A program made the position numbers and the translations under genes. Positions 7,333 through 15,772 of a stretch of 64,000 nucleotides of DNA are shown here, one piece after another (the stretch's first letter is position 1; every line of letters begins with the position of its first letter). The stretch covers positions 620,001-684,000 of the forward strand of contig NZ_JAJLQY010000002.1 of assembly GCF_020991275.1 (NCBI RefSeq), read 5' to 3'. A model generated the notes under the pieces. That model searched no databases. It was not told the DNA's origin and worked only from the letters and a program-made list of their open reading frames with translations. Source of the DNA: Actinocorallia sp. API 0066 (GTDB lineage Bacteria > Actinomycetota > Actinomycetes > Streptosporangiales > Streptosporangiaceae).

Positions 7333-9333
7333 TTATTTGACGTGGGGGCGCAGGGCGATGAGGCGGGCTTGCCACAGCCTGAGGAGTTCGGCCCTGAGGT
7401 CGTCGGTCAGTTCGGCTTCGCGGGCGGAGAGGGGGACGGATTCGTCCACCCGCTGGAGAAGGTTGTACATCTCGGGGGAGATCGCTGTTCTCGGGCCGTC
7501 CACATAATCCAGGTGGATCTCGTGGGTCGCGGAGTCCGCGGGCGCTCCCGGGGTCCGGTGTTCGGTGAGGCGGGCCGTCGGGGGGAAATGGATGGTCAGG
7601 TGGTCGATTCCGGGGGGCGTGGAGGTGCGGTGGATGAGGAAGTCCTCGATGACGACGTAGTCCAGGTCGGTGGTGAGGTAACAGGTGAGGATGTCGTCGA
7701 CGGTCTGGACGATGGGTTCGGCGTTGTTGTTGAAGGAGGTGTTCAGGAGGACGGGCGTGCCGGTCAGGGCCCCGAAGGCGGAGATCAGTCGGTGGTATCT
7801 GCTGCTGGTTTCCTCGTCCACTACCTGGAGGCGGGCGGTGCCGTCGACGTGGGTGACGGCGCCCAGTTCCGCTCGCCGTTCCTCGCGGACGGGGAGGACG
7901 AAGGACATGAACGAGTAGTCCGCGGTCGTGTCGGGGAACGCGAAGTAGGTGGGGGCGGCGTCGGCGGTGACGGCCGGGGCGAACGGGCGGTAGGACTCGC
8001 GGTTCTTGATCATCTTGTTGATTCGCGTCTGGTTGCCCGGGGGGCGCGGGTCGGCCAGGATGCTGCGGTTGCCGAGCGCGCGGGGCCCGAACTCGGAGCG
8101 GCCCTGCGCCCAGCCCAGGACGTGTCCGTCGGCCAGGAGCCGGGCGGCGCGCGTGACGATGTCGTCGACGCGTTCGACGCGGACGCAGGGGCCCCAGGCG
8201 CTGATCCGCCGCTCGATCTCGGTGGGCGAGCCGAGTCCGGGGCCGAAGTCGGCGCGGCGCAGGCGACGCCGGGGGAGGGGTGCTCCGGTCAGCCGCCGCT
8301 CGGCGAACAGCGCGGCGCCCTCGGCCGCTCCGGCGTCGTGGGAGGCGGGGTGGACGTACACCTCGTCGAAGAGTCCGGAGCGCAGAATGCGGCCGTTGAG
8401 GCTTGAGTTGTGGGCGACACCGCCGCTGAGGACGGCGTCGCGGACGCCCGTCGCGCTGACCCAGTGCCGCAGCACGTGCAGGACGATGTTCTCCAGCGTC
8501 TCCTGGAGCCCCGCCGCCAGGTCCATGTGGTCCTGGGTGAACGGCTGTCCGCCGCGCCTGGGCGGGACGCCCCTGGCGAGGAACGCCGGGCCCAGGACGT
8601 TCTGGCCGGGGCCGCCGGGCGCGAGGTCGAAGTCCCCGTCGGGACGCAGCGTGTACAGCGACTCGAAGACCTCACGGAAAGTCTCGGCGCGGCCGTACGG
8701 GGCGAGCCCCATGACCTTGTACTCGTCGCCGAACCCGTAGCCGAGCTGCATCGTGCCGTACAGGTACAGGTAGCCGAGCGACTTGGAGAAGGGATAGTCG
8801 GCGAGGCGCTTCAGTTCGCCGTCCTTGCCGAAGTAGACGCTGATGCATTCTTCCTCGCCCTGGCCGTCCACGACGAAGACGAGCGCTTCGTTCATTCCGG
8901 AGCGGGCATAGGCGGACGTCCCGTGTGTGGTGTGGTGCGGTGCGAAGTGCAGTTCGTCGGCGCGGAGTCCGGTGCCGTACTGTTCCTCGAACCATCCGCT
9001 GATCAGTTCCCGCGCGTAACGCGTCGGTGTCCGCCGGTGTTGCAGGTAGAGGTGGTTGAGTGAGTCGTCCACGAACTTCTCGGTGAAGTAGTAGCCGACC
9101 GCGTCGATCTCCCGGACCGAACGTCCGGCGAGTTCCAGGCAGGCGCGAATGGCGTGCGCCGGGAACTTCGTCGTCTTCTTGATGCGGTTGAACCGCTCCT
9201 CCTCCGCCGCGGCCAGGAGGACGCCGTCCTCGACCAGGCAGGCGGCGGCGTCATGGAAGTCGCCCCAGTGGAGCTGCGGGACGAGGTCGCGGTCCGCGGG
9301 GGAGAAGTTGCCGCTGAGGCCGAGTGTCAGCAT
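7333..9333 (-). CDS. NodU/TobZ-family O-carbamoyltransferase
   Basis: 666 residues from ATG 9333, a start set by homology to NodU (MLTLGLSGNF) and by a 7-bp overlap with the upstream methyltransferase. The N-terminal Kae1/ASKHA-like domain includes HDAAACLVEDG, AAAEEERFNRIKKT, VVDGQGE and GGVAHNSSLNG; the C-terminal region has GRSEFGPRALGNRSILADPR and NTSFNNNAEPIV. The family transfers carbamoyl from carbamoyl phosphate via carbamoyl-adenylate to a hydroxyl group of a natural product (tobramycin, novobiocin, Nod factor). The acceptor here is inferred to be a polyketide-derived hydroxyl. Full length for the family; no key motif missing. Confidence 0.9.
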   Translation of the reverse strand: MLTLGLSGNFSPADRDLVPQLHWGDFHDAAACLVEDGVLLAAAEEERFNRIKKTTKFPAHAIRACLELAGRSVREIDAVGYYFTEKFVDDSLNHLYLQHRRTPTRYARELISGWFEEQYGTGLRADELHFAPHHTTHGTSAYARSGMNEALVFVVDGQGEEECISVYFGKDGELKRLADYPFSKSLGYLYLYGTMQLGYGFGDEYKVMGLAPYGRAETFREVFESLYTLRPDGDFDLAPGGPGQNVLGPAFLARGVPPRRGGQPFTQDHMDLAAGLQETLENIVLHVLRHWVSATGVRDAVLSGGVAHNSSLNGRILRSGLFDEVYVHPASHDAGAAEGAALFAERRLTGAPLPRRRLRRADFGPGLGSPTEIERRISAWGPCVRVERVDDIVTRAARLLADGHVLGWAQGRSEFGPRALGNRSILADPRPPGNQTRINKMIKNRESYRPFAPAVTADAAPTYFAFPDTTADYSFMSFVLPVREERRAELGAVTHVDGTARLQVVDEETSSRYHRLISAFGALTGTPVLLNTSFNNNAEPIVQTVDDILTCYLTTDLDYVVIEDFLIHRTSTPPGIDHLTIHFPPTARLTEHRTPGAPADSATHEIHLDYVDGPRTAISPEMYNLLQRVDESVPLSAREAELTDDLRAELLRLWQARLIALRPHVK

Positions 9334-10349
9334 GGCGTCGCCTTTCCGATCGTCTCGCGGGGCCGGTCGAGGGTGCGCACGCGGCGGCGGTGCTCGGGGC
9401 TGAGCCGGTCGTAGGCGCCCGGCGCCCAGGCCAGCAGGAGGAGGCCGGTGGGCCTGGTCACCAGCTCGGCGGCCCGCCAGCGCGGTTCCAGGGGCAGTTC
9501 CCGGTACAGCTCGGCGACGGTGCCGTCGGTGGTGTGGTCGCCGATGTCGAACACGGGGAGGCCGTCGACGCCGTCGATCTCGAAGGACGTGAGCGCGCGG
9601 TCGGGCACCGACATCCCGGCGAGCTGCACGTGCCGCCACCCGCCCTGACGCAGCAGGTCGAGCATCTCCGCCAGCCGGTACTCGCGTACGTACGGGGTCA
9701 GGAGGGCGTCGGCGAGGATGGAGTCGTAGGCGGCGGGGGAGATGTCGCCGAAGTCGTGCCGTTCGTCGATGTACCAGTCCTCGTTCAGCGACGGGCAGAC
9801 GCGCTTGGCGAGGTCGAGGCGCCGGTCCGGGGGCAGGTCGCGGCCCAGGGTGAGGACGAGTTCACGCTGGAGGCTCTCGTTCATGGTGCCGATGCTGTTG
9901 TACAGCCACAGGATCAGCAGTCCGGTGTCCGCGAGGGCCGAGCGAAGGTTGGCCAGGGCCGGGAGCGGGTCGGGGATGTGGTGGAGGACGCCGCAGCACC
10001 AGATGAGGTCGTACGGGCCGTCGAGGGGTGCCGTGCCGAGGTCGCCCTGCCGGACCGTGGCGTTCGTGACGCCCGTCTCGGCGAGGTAGTGGCGGGCCAG
10101 GTCGAGCGCGCCGGGGGCGAGGTCGATCCCGGTGACGTGCGCGTCGGGGAACTCTCCGGCCAGGCCGAGGAGCCGGTTCCCGGTGCCGCAGCCCGCGTCG
10201 AGGACGCGCCATCCCGACGGGTCGAGCCCGTGGAATCGGATGAGGCCCCCGATGGCCTCCATTCCGCTCGACGGATGCGCGGCGTCCGGGAGCGGAAAGG
10301 GAAATCGTGTGTAGTGCTCGGCCACCTCGGATGAGACATCGTGCAGCAT
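9327..10349 (-). CDS. SAM-dependent methyltransferase (class I)
   Basis: 340 residues from ATG 10349, preceded by GGGGAGGGG at good spacing; the frame stays open further upstream without support. Class I fold with SAM motif VLDAGCGTGNRLLGLA, acidic VTGIDLAPGAL, and WCCGVLHHIPDP as motif IV. The C-terminal ~140 residues form an extra substrate-binding or regulatory region. First gene of the leftward operon (methyltransferase, carbamoyltransferase, two oxygenases) with overlapping stop/start to the carbamoyltransferase. Target atom (O, N or C) cannot be told from sequence. Confidence 0.75.
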   Translation of the reverse strand: MLHDVSSEVAEHYTRFPFPLPDAAHPSSGMEAIGGLIRFHGLDPSGWRVLDAGCGTGNRLLGLAGEFPDAHVTGIDLAPGALDLARHYLAETGVTNATVRQGDLGTAPLDGPYDLIWCCGVLHHIPDPLPALANLRSALADTGLLILWLYNSIGTMNESLQRELVLTLGRDLPPDRRLDLAKRVCPSLNEDWYIDERHDFGDISPAAYDSILADALLTPYVREYRLAEMLDLLRQGGWRHVQLAGMSVPDRALTSFEIDGVDGLPVFDIGDHTTDGTVAELYRELPLEPRWRAAELVTRPTGLLLLAWAPGAYDRLSPEHRRRVRTLDRPRETIGKATPC

Positions 10350-10438
10350 TTCCGGAATCCCCTCCCCGTCGCCGCGCTCGGCGGTCTCCGACAGTAGGCC
10401 GCCGGTCGGTACATCACGGCGGCGTGTTCGGCCTTTGG

Positions 10439-10456
10439 CGCGTTCTTGGGAACGCG
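10439..10456. promoter_or_regulatory. Inverted repeat in divergent promoter region of the biosynthetic cluster
   Basis: CGCGTTC-TTGG-GAACGCG, a perfect 7-bp inverted repeat, sits in the 230-bp gap between the leftward tailoring operon (10349) and rightward core operon (10580). Its position suits an operator controlling both; no cluster regulator is encoded nearby, so the binding protein is unknown. Confidence 0.4.
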
Positions 10457-10579
10457 GGAAAGCTCTTTTGGCAGACGCCGCGAGGAACATCGACGCGCCG
10501 AACCCGGCGTCCCCGTGACTCGGCGTGTCCCTTCCTACGCTGGTCGTGATCATGGAAGTCGGCGCGGGGAGGGGTTCTG

Positions 10580-11425
10580 ATGCGCGGTGGGACGGTGGTC
10601 GAGCGGTTCGGGCTCGCGGGGCGGAGGGCGCTCGTCACGGGCGCGTCGCGGGGCATCGGCCGGGCCGTCGCGGTGGCGTTCGCGGAGGCGGGGGCCGACG
10701 TGGCGCTCGCCGCGCGGGACGTGGAGGCGCTCAAGCGGGTGGCCGAAGAGGTCGAGGGCCACGGTCGGAGCGCCGTCGTGATCGACTGCGACCTCGCCGA
10801 CTCCGCGCGGGCCGAGGCGATGGTGAAGGCCGCGGTGGACGGCCTCGGCGGGCTCGACGTGCTGGTCAACAACGCGGGGGTGATGCGCTGCGTGGGCCCG
10901 TTCACCGACCTGGACGAGGCCGACTGGGCCGCGACCCTGGGCGTGAACGTCGGCGGCGCGGTCGCGACGTGCCGGGCCGCCGCGCCGTTTCTGGCGGCGG
11001 GCGGCGCGGGCTCGGTCGTCAACGTCGCGTCCATCATGGGCCTGGGCGGCATGCCGTTCGCGGCGAGTTACGCGGTCAGCAAGGCGGCGCTGATCTCCCT
11101 CTCGCAGGCACTGGCGATGGAGTGGGCGGCGCACGGCGTGCGGGTCAACGCGCTGGCCCCGGGGTGGACGCACACCGCCAAGACCGACGCCGTCAGCGGC
11201 GACCCGGCGGCCTTCGACGTCGCGGTGGCGTCCGTCCCGGCCGGACGCTGGGCGGACCCGGACGAGATCGCCGCGGCCGCGCTCTTCCTGGCCTCCGACG
11301 CCGCCTCCTACGTCACCGGGCAGTGCCTCGCGGTGGACGGCGGCTGGAGCGTCGATCTCGCCGGTCCCGGACTGCGCGGGATGCTCGCCGCGCTGGGCGG
11401 CCGGACGCCGGTCGGCGACGGCTGA
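10580..11425 (+). CDS. Short-chain dehydrogenase/reductase (cluster SDR)
   Basis: 281 residues, ATG 10580 behind GGGGAGGGG. Classical SDR: TGASRGIGRAV cofactor loop, NNAGVM, catalytic Ser in NVASIMG and Y-x-x-x-K in SYAVSK, C-terminal YVTGQCLAVDGGWS. First gene of the rightward operon; by context likely oxidises or reduces a hydroxyl/ketone of the alkaloid. Substrate unproven; generic FabG-like activity cannot be excluded. Confidence 0.85.
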   Translation: MRGGTVVERFGLAGRRALVTGASRGIGRAVAVAFAEAGADVALAARDVEALKRVAEEVEGHGRSAVVIDCDLADSARAEAMVKAAVDGLGGLDVLVNNAGVMRCVGPFTDLDEADWAATLGVNVGGAVATCRAAAPFLAAGGAGSVVNVASIMGLGGMPFAASYAVSKAALISLSQALAMEWAAHGVRVNALAPGWTHTAKTDAVSGDPAAFDVAVASVPAGRWADPDEIAAAALFLASDAASYVTGQCLAVDGGWSVDLAGPGLRGMLAALGGRTPVGDG

Positions 11426-11539
11426 CGCGCGGCGGGGCGGACCGGAAAGGGAATCGGAAGCGCCCCATGCCGTCGTTTGACCGGCCAGGTGATCTTGGTG
11501 TGGTGCAGTCGAGTCCGGCACACGGACGAGGAGGCAGGC

Positions 11540-13111
11540 ATGACCCATCAGGATGTGCTCGACGACAGGCCGGAGGCCCCGGCGGGCCCGGACGGCACGC
11601 CGGTCCTCGAGGTGACGGGCAGGCTGACGACCGCGGACCTGGAGACCGCCGCGCGCGGCCCGGTGCGGGTGGCGATGGCCGACGACACCGCCGAGCGCGT
11701 CGCCGCAGGGCACGCCTACATGCTGTCGTGCGTCGCGGAGGGGCGTGACATCTACGGGGTGACGACGGGGTTCGGGAACCTCGTCGGTTTCGCCGGGCGC
11801 GCGACGGCGCACGAGCAGAGTGAGGGTTTCCTGAACTTCCTGACCGCCGGGCACGGCCGGGACCTGCCGCCGGAGGTCATGCGGGCGACGCTGCTGGCCC
11901 GCGTGTGGTCGCTGGCCAAGGGCCGCTCGGCGGTGTCCCCGGCCGCGCTGCGGACGCTGGTCGCGGTCCTGGAGACCTCGTTCGCCCCAGCCGTGCCTCG
12001 GATGGGTTCGGTCGGCGCGAGCGGCGACCTCATCCCGCTCGCCTACGCGGTGCGCGCGATGCAGGGCCAGGGCCACGCCTACGTGGACGGTGTGCGGGTG
12101 CCCGCCGCCGAGGCGCTCGACCGCTGCGGGGTCGGCCCGCTGCACCTGGCGGGGCGTGACGCCGTCGCGCTGGTCAACGGCACCTCGGTGACGTCGGCGG
12201 CGGCGGGCCTGGCGCTGGCGAGCCTCGCCCGCTCGGTGAACACCGCGGTCACCCTCACCGCGCTGCTCGCCGACCTGCTCGGCAGCGATCCGGGTTTCGC
12301 CGCCGCGCCGACCCTCGCCGCGTTCGGCCACCGGCACGGCGAGGACGTCGCCGCCGCGCTGCGCGCCCTGCTGGACGGGACGGCGCCGACCGGTGCCCGG
12401 CCGCTCCAGGAGCCGTACAGCATCCGGTGCAGCCCGCAGCTCATCGGCGCGGCGGCGGGCGCGCTCGACTACGCGGCGACGGTCGTCGGCGACGACCTCA
12501 ACGGGATCAACGACAATCCGCTGTTCTTCGCCGAGGACCGGGTGGTCACGCACGGCGGCAACTTCTTCAGCCAGCCGGTGGCGTTCGCGGCGGACTCGAT
12601 GTCGACGGTCGCCGCGCAGCTCGCCAACCTCGCCGAACGCCAGCTCGACCTGCTCACCGACACGCACCGCAACAGCGGCCTGCCGCCGATGCTGGCGACG
12701 GAGCCGGGCAGGCAGCACGGGGTGGTCGGCATGCAGATCGCGGCGACCGCGACGGTGGCGGCCATGCGCCGCGCCGCGACGCCGATCTCGGGCCAGAGCC
12801 TGCCGACGAACGGCCACAACCAGGACGTGGTGCCGCTGGGGACCCAGGCCGCCCTCACCGCGCTGGAGCAGGCGGAGCATCTGCGCTGGGTGCAGGGCGC
12901 GCTGGGCGTGGCGCTCCGGCAGGCCGGACACCTCAGCGCGCGGGGGGCCACCGCGCCCGCGTGCGCGGCGGTGCTGGGCGAGCTGGGTGGGGCGGTCGCG
13001 CCGATCGATCCGGACCGTCCCCTCGACGTCGACGTCCAGCGGGCGGCCGCGCTGCTCGACCGGCTCGCGGCGCGGCGGGCGCCCTGGCGCGGCGCACCAG
13101 CCGGTGCTTGA
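11540..13111 (+). CDS. MIO-type aromatic amino acid ammonia-lyase/aminomutase, probably phenylalanine-specific
   Basis: 523 residues from ATG 11540. The MIO prosthetic group forms from A160-S161-G162 (GSVGASGDLIPLAY); the inner loop has the catalytic tyrosine Y72 in YGVTTGFG. The selectivity position reads F100-L101 (LNFLTAG), the Phe-Leu pair of phenylalanine lyases rather than His-Leu (tyrosine) or Ser-His (histidine). Other family blocks: LVNGTSVT, PYSIRCSPQ, NDNPLFF. Predicted to give trans-cinnamate, or beta-phenylalanine if an aminomutase; sequence alone does not separate these. In this operon it most likely supplies the starter acid to the CoA-ligase domain of the third PKS rather than degrading histidine, since no hut genes are present. 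Confidence 0.85.
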   Translation: MTHQDVLDDRPEAPAGPDGTPVLEVTGRLTTADLETAARGPVRVAMADDTAERVAAGHAYMLSCVAEGRDIYGVTTGFGNLVGFAGRATAHEQSEGFLNFLTAGHGRDLPPEVMRATLLARVWSLAKGRSAVSPAALRTLVAVLETSFAPAVPRMGSVGASGDLIPLAYAVRAMQGQGHAYVDGVRVPAAEALDRCGVGPLHLAGRDAVALVNGTSVTSAAAGLALASLARSVNTAVTLTALLADLLGSDPGFAAAPTLAAFGHRHGEDVAAALRALLDGTAPTGARPLQEPYSIRCSPQLIGAAAGALDYAATVVGDDLNGINDNPLFFAEDRVVTHGGNFFSQPVAFAADSMSTVAAQLANLAERQLDLLTDTHRNSGLPPMLATEPGRQHGVVGMQIAATATVAAMRRAATPISGQSLPTNGHNQDVVPLGTQAALTALEQAEHLRWVQGALGVALRQAGHLSARGATAPACAAVLGELGGAVAPIDPDRPLDVDVQRAAALLDRLAARRAPWRGAPAGA

Positions 13112-13212
13112 GAATTACAGCGCACGGTTGTTACATGATCACCGTACGTGGTCGGCTTCTGTCCGGCCATCGCCGATCGGCCTCCACGGGGGCCGCGAGG
13201 GAGATCCACCGT

Positions 13213-13761
13213 ATGAACGACACCCAGCGCGAGCGGTTCAGCCGCCTCTTCGACCACCTGGACGCCGACGGCTCCGGCGCCATCGAGTGGCAGGACTTCG
13301 AGATCCTGGCGGGGCAGATCCTCAGCCGCACCGAGACCGAGCCGACCTCGCCCAGGGCCCGCGCCCTGCACGACGCCTACCGGACCGGCTGGGAGGCCCT
13401 CACCAGCACCGCCGACCTCGACGGGGACGGGCGGGTGACCCGCGAGGAGTTCCTGTCCCGGATCGACGACCCCGACGAGGGCCCGCGCTCGCTCCGCGCC
13501 GCCATCCACGCGGTGGGCGAGGCGGAGTTCCAGGCGATCGACACCGACGGGGACGGCAGGGCCACGCTCCCGGAGCTCCTGCGCGTGCTGGACGCCAAGG
13601 GCGGCTCGTCCAAGCAGGAGGCCGTCGCCGCCTTCGAGGCGCTGGACACCGACGGCGACGGCTCGATCTCGCTGGACGAGTACCGCACCGCCTGGGAGGT
13701 CTACTACCGGGCCGACGACCGGGACCAGGCCCACCGCGAACTCAACGCGATCTTCGCCTGA
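13213..13761 (+). CDS. Four-EF-hand calcium-binding protein (calerythrin-like)
   Basis: 182 residues with four EF-hand loops: DADGSGAIEWQDF, DLDGDGRVTREEF, DTDGDGRATLPEL and DTDGDGSISLDEY, each with the expected Asp/Asp/Asp-Gly/Glu ligand pattern except the third, which ends in the weaker position 12. No signal peptide, so cytoplasmic. The layout matches actinobacterial calerythrin/sarcoplasmic calcium-binding proteins. It lies between the ammonia-lyase and a methyltransferase gene in the same direction; whether it serves the pathway or is a passenger is unknown. Confidence 0.85.
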   Translation: MNDTQRERFSRLFDHLDADGSGAIEWQDFEILAGQILSRTETEPTSPRARALHDAYRTGWEALTSTADLDGDGRVTREEFLSRIDDPDEGPRSLRAAIHAVGEAEFQAIDTDGDGRATLPELLRVLDAKGGSSKQEAVAAFEALDTDGDGSISLDEYRTAWEVYYRADDRDQAHRELNAIFA

Positions 13762-13842
13762 CTCCGCACCGGGCATGGCCCGGACCGCGCGCCGCACCGG
13801 CCGGTCCGCGCCATGCCCACCACCACCGAGCCGAGGAGCCGC

Positions 13843-14865
13843 ATGACCACCGCAGTTCAGCCCGCCCGCCCGGACTCGTTCGTGCACGGACCTTCGGCGG
13901 GGCACTTCTCGTCCTACATCGTCGCGGTCGCCCTCTCGGCCGCCTGCGAACTCGGGATCCTCGACGTCCTCGCCGACGAGGGCGCCTACCGCCTGGACCG
14001 GGACGACCGGGAACTCGACCCGGTGGTGGTGGAACGCCTGCTGAACGGGCTCGTCTGGGGCGACGTCGTGCGGGTCGCGGACGGGGTGGCGCGGCCGGGC
14101 CCCGGGTTCGCCGACGCGTACGCCGCGCGCGGCTACTTCTACTGGATGGTGCGCGGCTGCGGCGCGCTGTTCAGCGAGGCGCCCAGGGTGGCCCGGCGCG
14201 ACCAGCGCGACGGCGCCTTCTACCGCCGCGACATGCGCGCGGTCGCGGTCGGCTCGCACCTGATCGCCGACACCGCCGTGGAGGGCCTGTACGACGCGCT
14301 GCTGGCCGAGCGGGAGTTCGGCGCCCTCGCCGACCTGGGGTGCGGTTCCGGCCGACGGCTGACGCGGGTCGCCGGGGGCCGTCCCGGCGTCCGGGGGATC
14401 GGCGTGGACATCGCGCCCGCCGCCGTCAAGCTCGCCGCCCGGTCCATCGAGGACGCGGGGCTCGCCGACCGGATCACGGTCTGTGAGGCCGACGTCCTGG
14501 ACCTGCCCGCGATCCCCGGCGGCGAGCGCGTCGACGTGATCACCTGCTCCTTCATGGGGCACGACTTCTGGCCCTACGACCGGTGCGTCCGGACGCTGCG
14601 CGGGCTGCGCCGGGCGTTCCCCAACGCGGGCCGCTTCCTGCTGTGCGACGTGGCGCGCGCCACCCGGCGGCCCGGCCCGGACACCCCCCTCTTCACGCTC
14701 GGGTTCGAGCTGGTCCACGCCCTGATGGGTGTCTACCTGCCGACCCGCGACGAGTGGTTCGCCGCGTTCGCCGCGTCCGGCTGGCGCTGCGTCGCCGCCC
14801 ACGACGTGACGGCCCCGCCCGGCGGCGTCATGTTCGACCTCGAACCCGTCGCGGCGCATGGCTGA
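13843..14865 (+). CDS. SAM-dependent methyltransferase (O-methyltransferase-like architecture)
   Basis: 340 residues from ATG 13843, chosen over ATG 13813 because of the GAGGAG site. The N-terminal half is helical with a winged-helix-like region (AACELGILDVL), as in dimeric small-molecule methyltransferases; the Rossmann core has LADLGCGSGRRLTRVA, GIGVDIAPAAVKLA and the unusual CSFMGHDFWPYD in place of the usual motif IV. The gene overlaps the imine-reductase start by 8 bp. Predicted to methylate a pathway intermediate, possibly at N or O; target not determined. Confidence 0.75.
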   Translation: MTTAVQPARPDSFVHGPSAGHFSSYIVAVALSAACELGILDVLADEGAYRLDRDDRELDPVVVERLLNGLVWGDVVRVADGVARPGPGFADAYAARGYFYWMVRGCGALFSEAPRVARRDQRDGAFYRRDMRAVAVGSHLIADTAVEGLYDALLAEREFGALADLGCGSGRRLTRVAGGRPGVRGIGVDIAPAAVKLAARSIEDAGLADRITVCEADVLDLPAIPGGERVDVITCSFMGHDFWPYDRCVRTLRGLRRAFPNAGRFLLCDVARATRRPGPDTPLFTLGFELVHALMGVYLPTRDEWFAAFAASGWRCVAAHDVTAPPGGVMFDLEPVAAHG

Positions 14866-15745
14866 GCCCGTCGCGGTCCTGGGTCTGGGCCTGATGGGTT
14901 CCGCGCTCGCCGGGGCGTTCCTGCGGCGCGGGCATCCGACGACGGTCTGGAACCGCTCGCCGGAAAGGGCGGCGCCCCTCGTCGCGCGGGGAGCGCTGCG
15001 GGCCGGGACGGTCGCCGAGGCGGTCTCGGCGGGCGGTCTCACCGTCGTCTGCCTCAGCGACAACGACGCGGTCTCGCGGACGTGTGAGTCCGCCGGACGC
15101 GCGTTTGACGGCCGGACGCTGGTGAACCTCACCTCCGGCACGTCACGGGAGGCCCGAGGGCTCGCCGCCTGGGCTGCCGACCAGGGCGCGGCGTACCTCG
15201 ACGGCAAGCTCCTGGCGACCCCCGACACCGTCGGCGGGCCCGACACCGCTGTCCTCTACGGCGGCCGCCGCGAGCCGTTCGACGCCCACCACGCGACCCT
15301 CCGGGCGATCGGCGGCGGCCTCACCCGGCTCGGCGACGATCCGGGACTGCCCGCGCTGTACGACGTCGCGCTCCTGGACATCCTGTGGGCGAGCCTGAAC
15401 GGGTTCCTGCACGCGTCGGCGCTCGTCGCCACCGAGGACGTCAGGGCCGGGGAGTTCGCGCCGTTCGCCGACCTGCTGTTCGCGGCCCTGCCCTCGTTCG
15501 TCGCCCGCTGCGCCCGGCAGATCGACGAGGGAGCCCACGCGGCCGAGGACTCCACCCTGGAGACGCACCTCCCGGCGGCCCGGAACCTCGTCGCCGAGTG
15601 CCTGGCCAGAGGCGTGGACGCCGACCCGCCCAGGCGGCTCAGGGCCGTCATCGAGAAGGCGATCGCCCAGGGCCACGGCAAGGACGGTTACGCCAGCGTC
15701 GTCGAGCAGTTCAGGAAGGCCCCGCTGGAGCACGGCGGCGGGTGA
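14858..15745 (+). CDS. Imine reductase (IRED) family NADPH oxidoreductase
   Basis: 295 residues. The N-terminal Rossmann domain has GLGLMGSALAGAF and an NRSPERA segment suited to NADPH; it then shows the IRED hallmarks LDGKLLATPDTVGGPDTAVLYGG, LGDDPGLPALYDVALLDILWASLNGFLHASAL, with D169 at the position of the catalytic acid in aspartate-type IREDs. Length and two-domain, swapped-dimer plan fit the family. IREDs reduce cyclic imines; this gene sits in an operon whose PKS ends in a thioester reductase followed by a transaminase, the chemistry that makes cyclic imines. Beta-hydroxyacid dehydrogenase is the less likely alternative because the family lysine is absent. Confidence 0.85.
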   Translation: MAEPVAVLGLGLMGSALAGAFLRRGHPTTVWNRSPERAAPLVARGALRAGTVAEAVSAGGLTVVCLSDNDAVSRTCESAGRAFDGRTLVNLTSGTSREARGLAAWAADQGAAYLDGKLLATPDTVGGPDTAVLYGGRREPFDAHHATLRAIGGGLTRLGDDPGLPALYDVALLDILWASLNGFLHASALVATEDVRAGEFAPFADLLFAALPSFVARCARQIDEGAHAAEDSTLETHLPAARNLVAECLARGVDADPPRRLRAVIEKAIAQGHGKDGYASVVEQFRKAPLEHGGG

Positions 15746-15772
15746 CCGCACAGGACCGGGGGTGATGTCCAC

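Noticed and set aside
9334-9639. N-terminal extension of the carbamoyltransferase
   Set aside because: Extension is a shadow of the methyltransferase gene; NodU proteins start at the MLTLGLSGN position.
10350-10553. N-terminal extension of the leftward methyltransferase to 10553
   Set aside because: Strong ribosome site and family start favour ATG 10349; the extension is Arg-rich without similarity and overlaps the promoter region.
11540-13111. Histidine ammonia-lyase of histidine catabolism
   Set aside because: Selectivity residues are Phe-Leu rather than Ser-His, and no hut genes are nearby.
12469-15246. 925-codon minus-strand open frame opposite the ammonia-lyase/EF-hand/methyltransferase genes
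   Set aside because: Plus strand carries unambiguous families; the antisense product is low-complexity.
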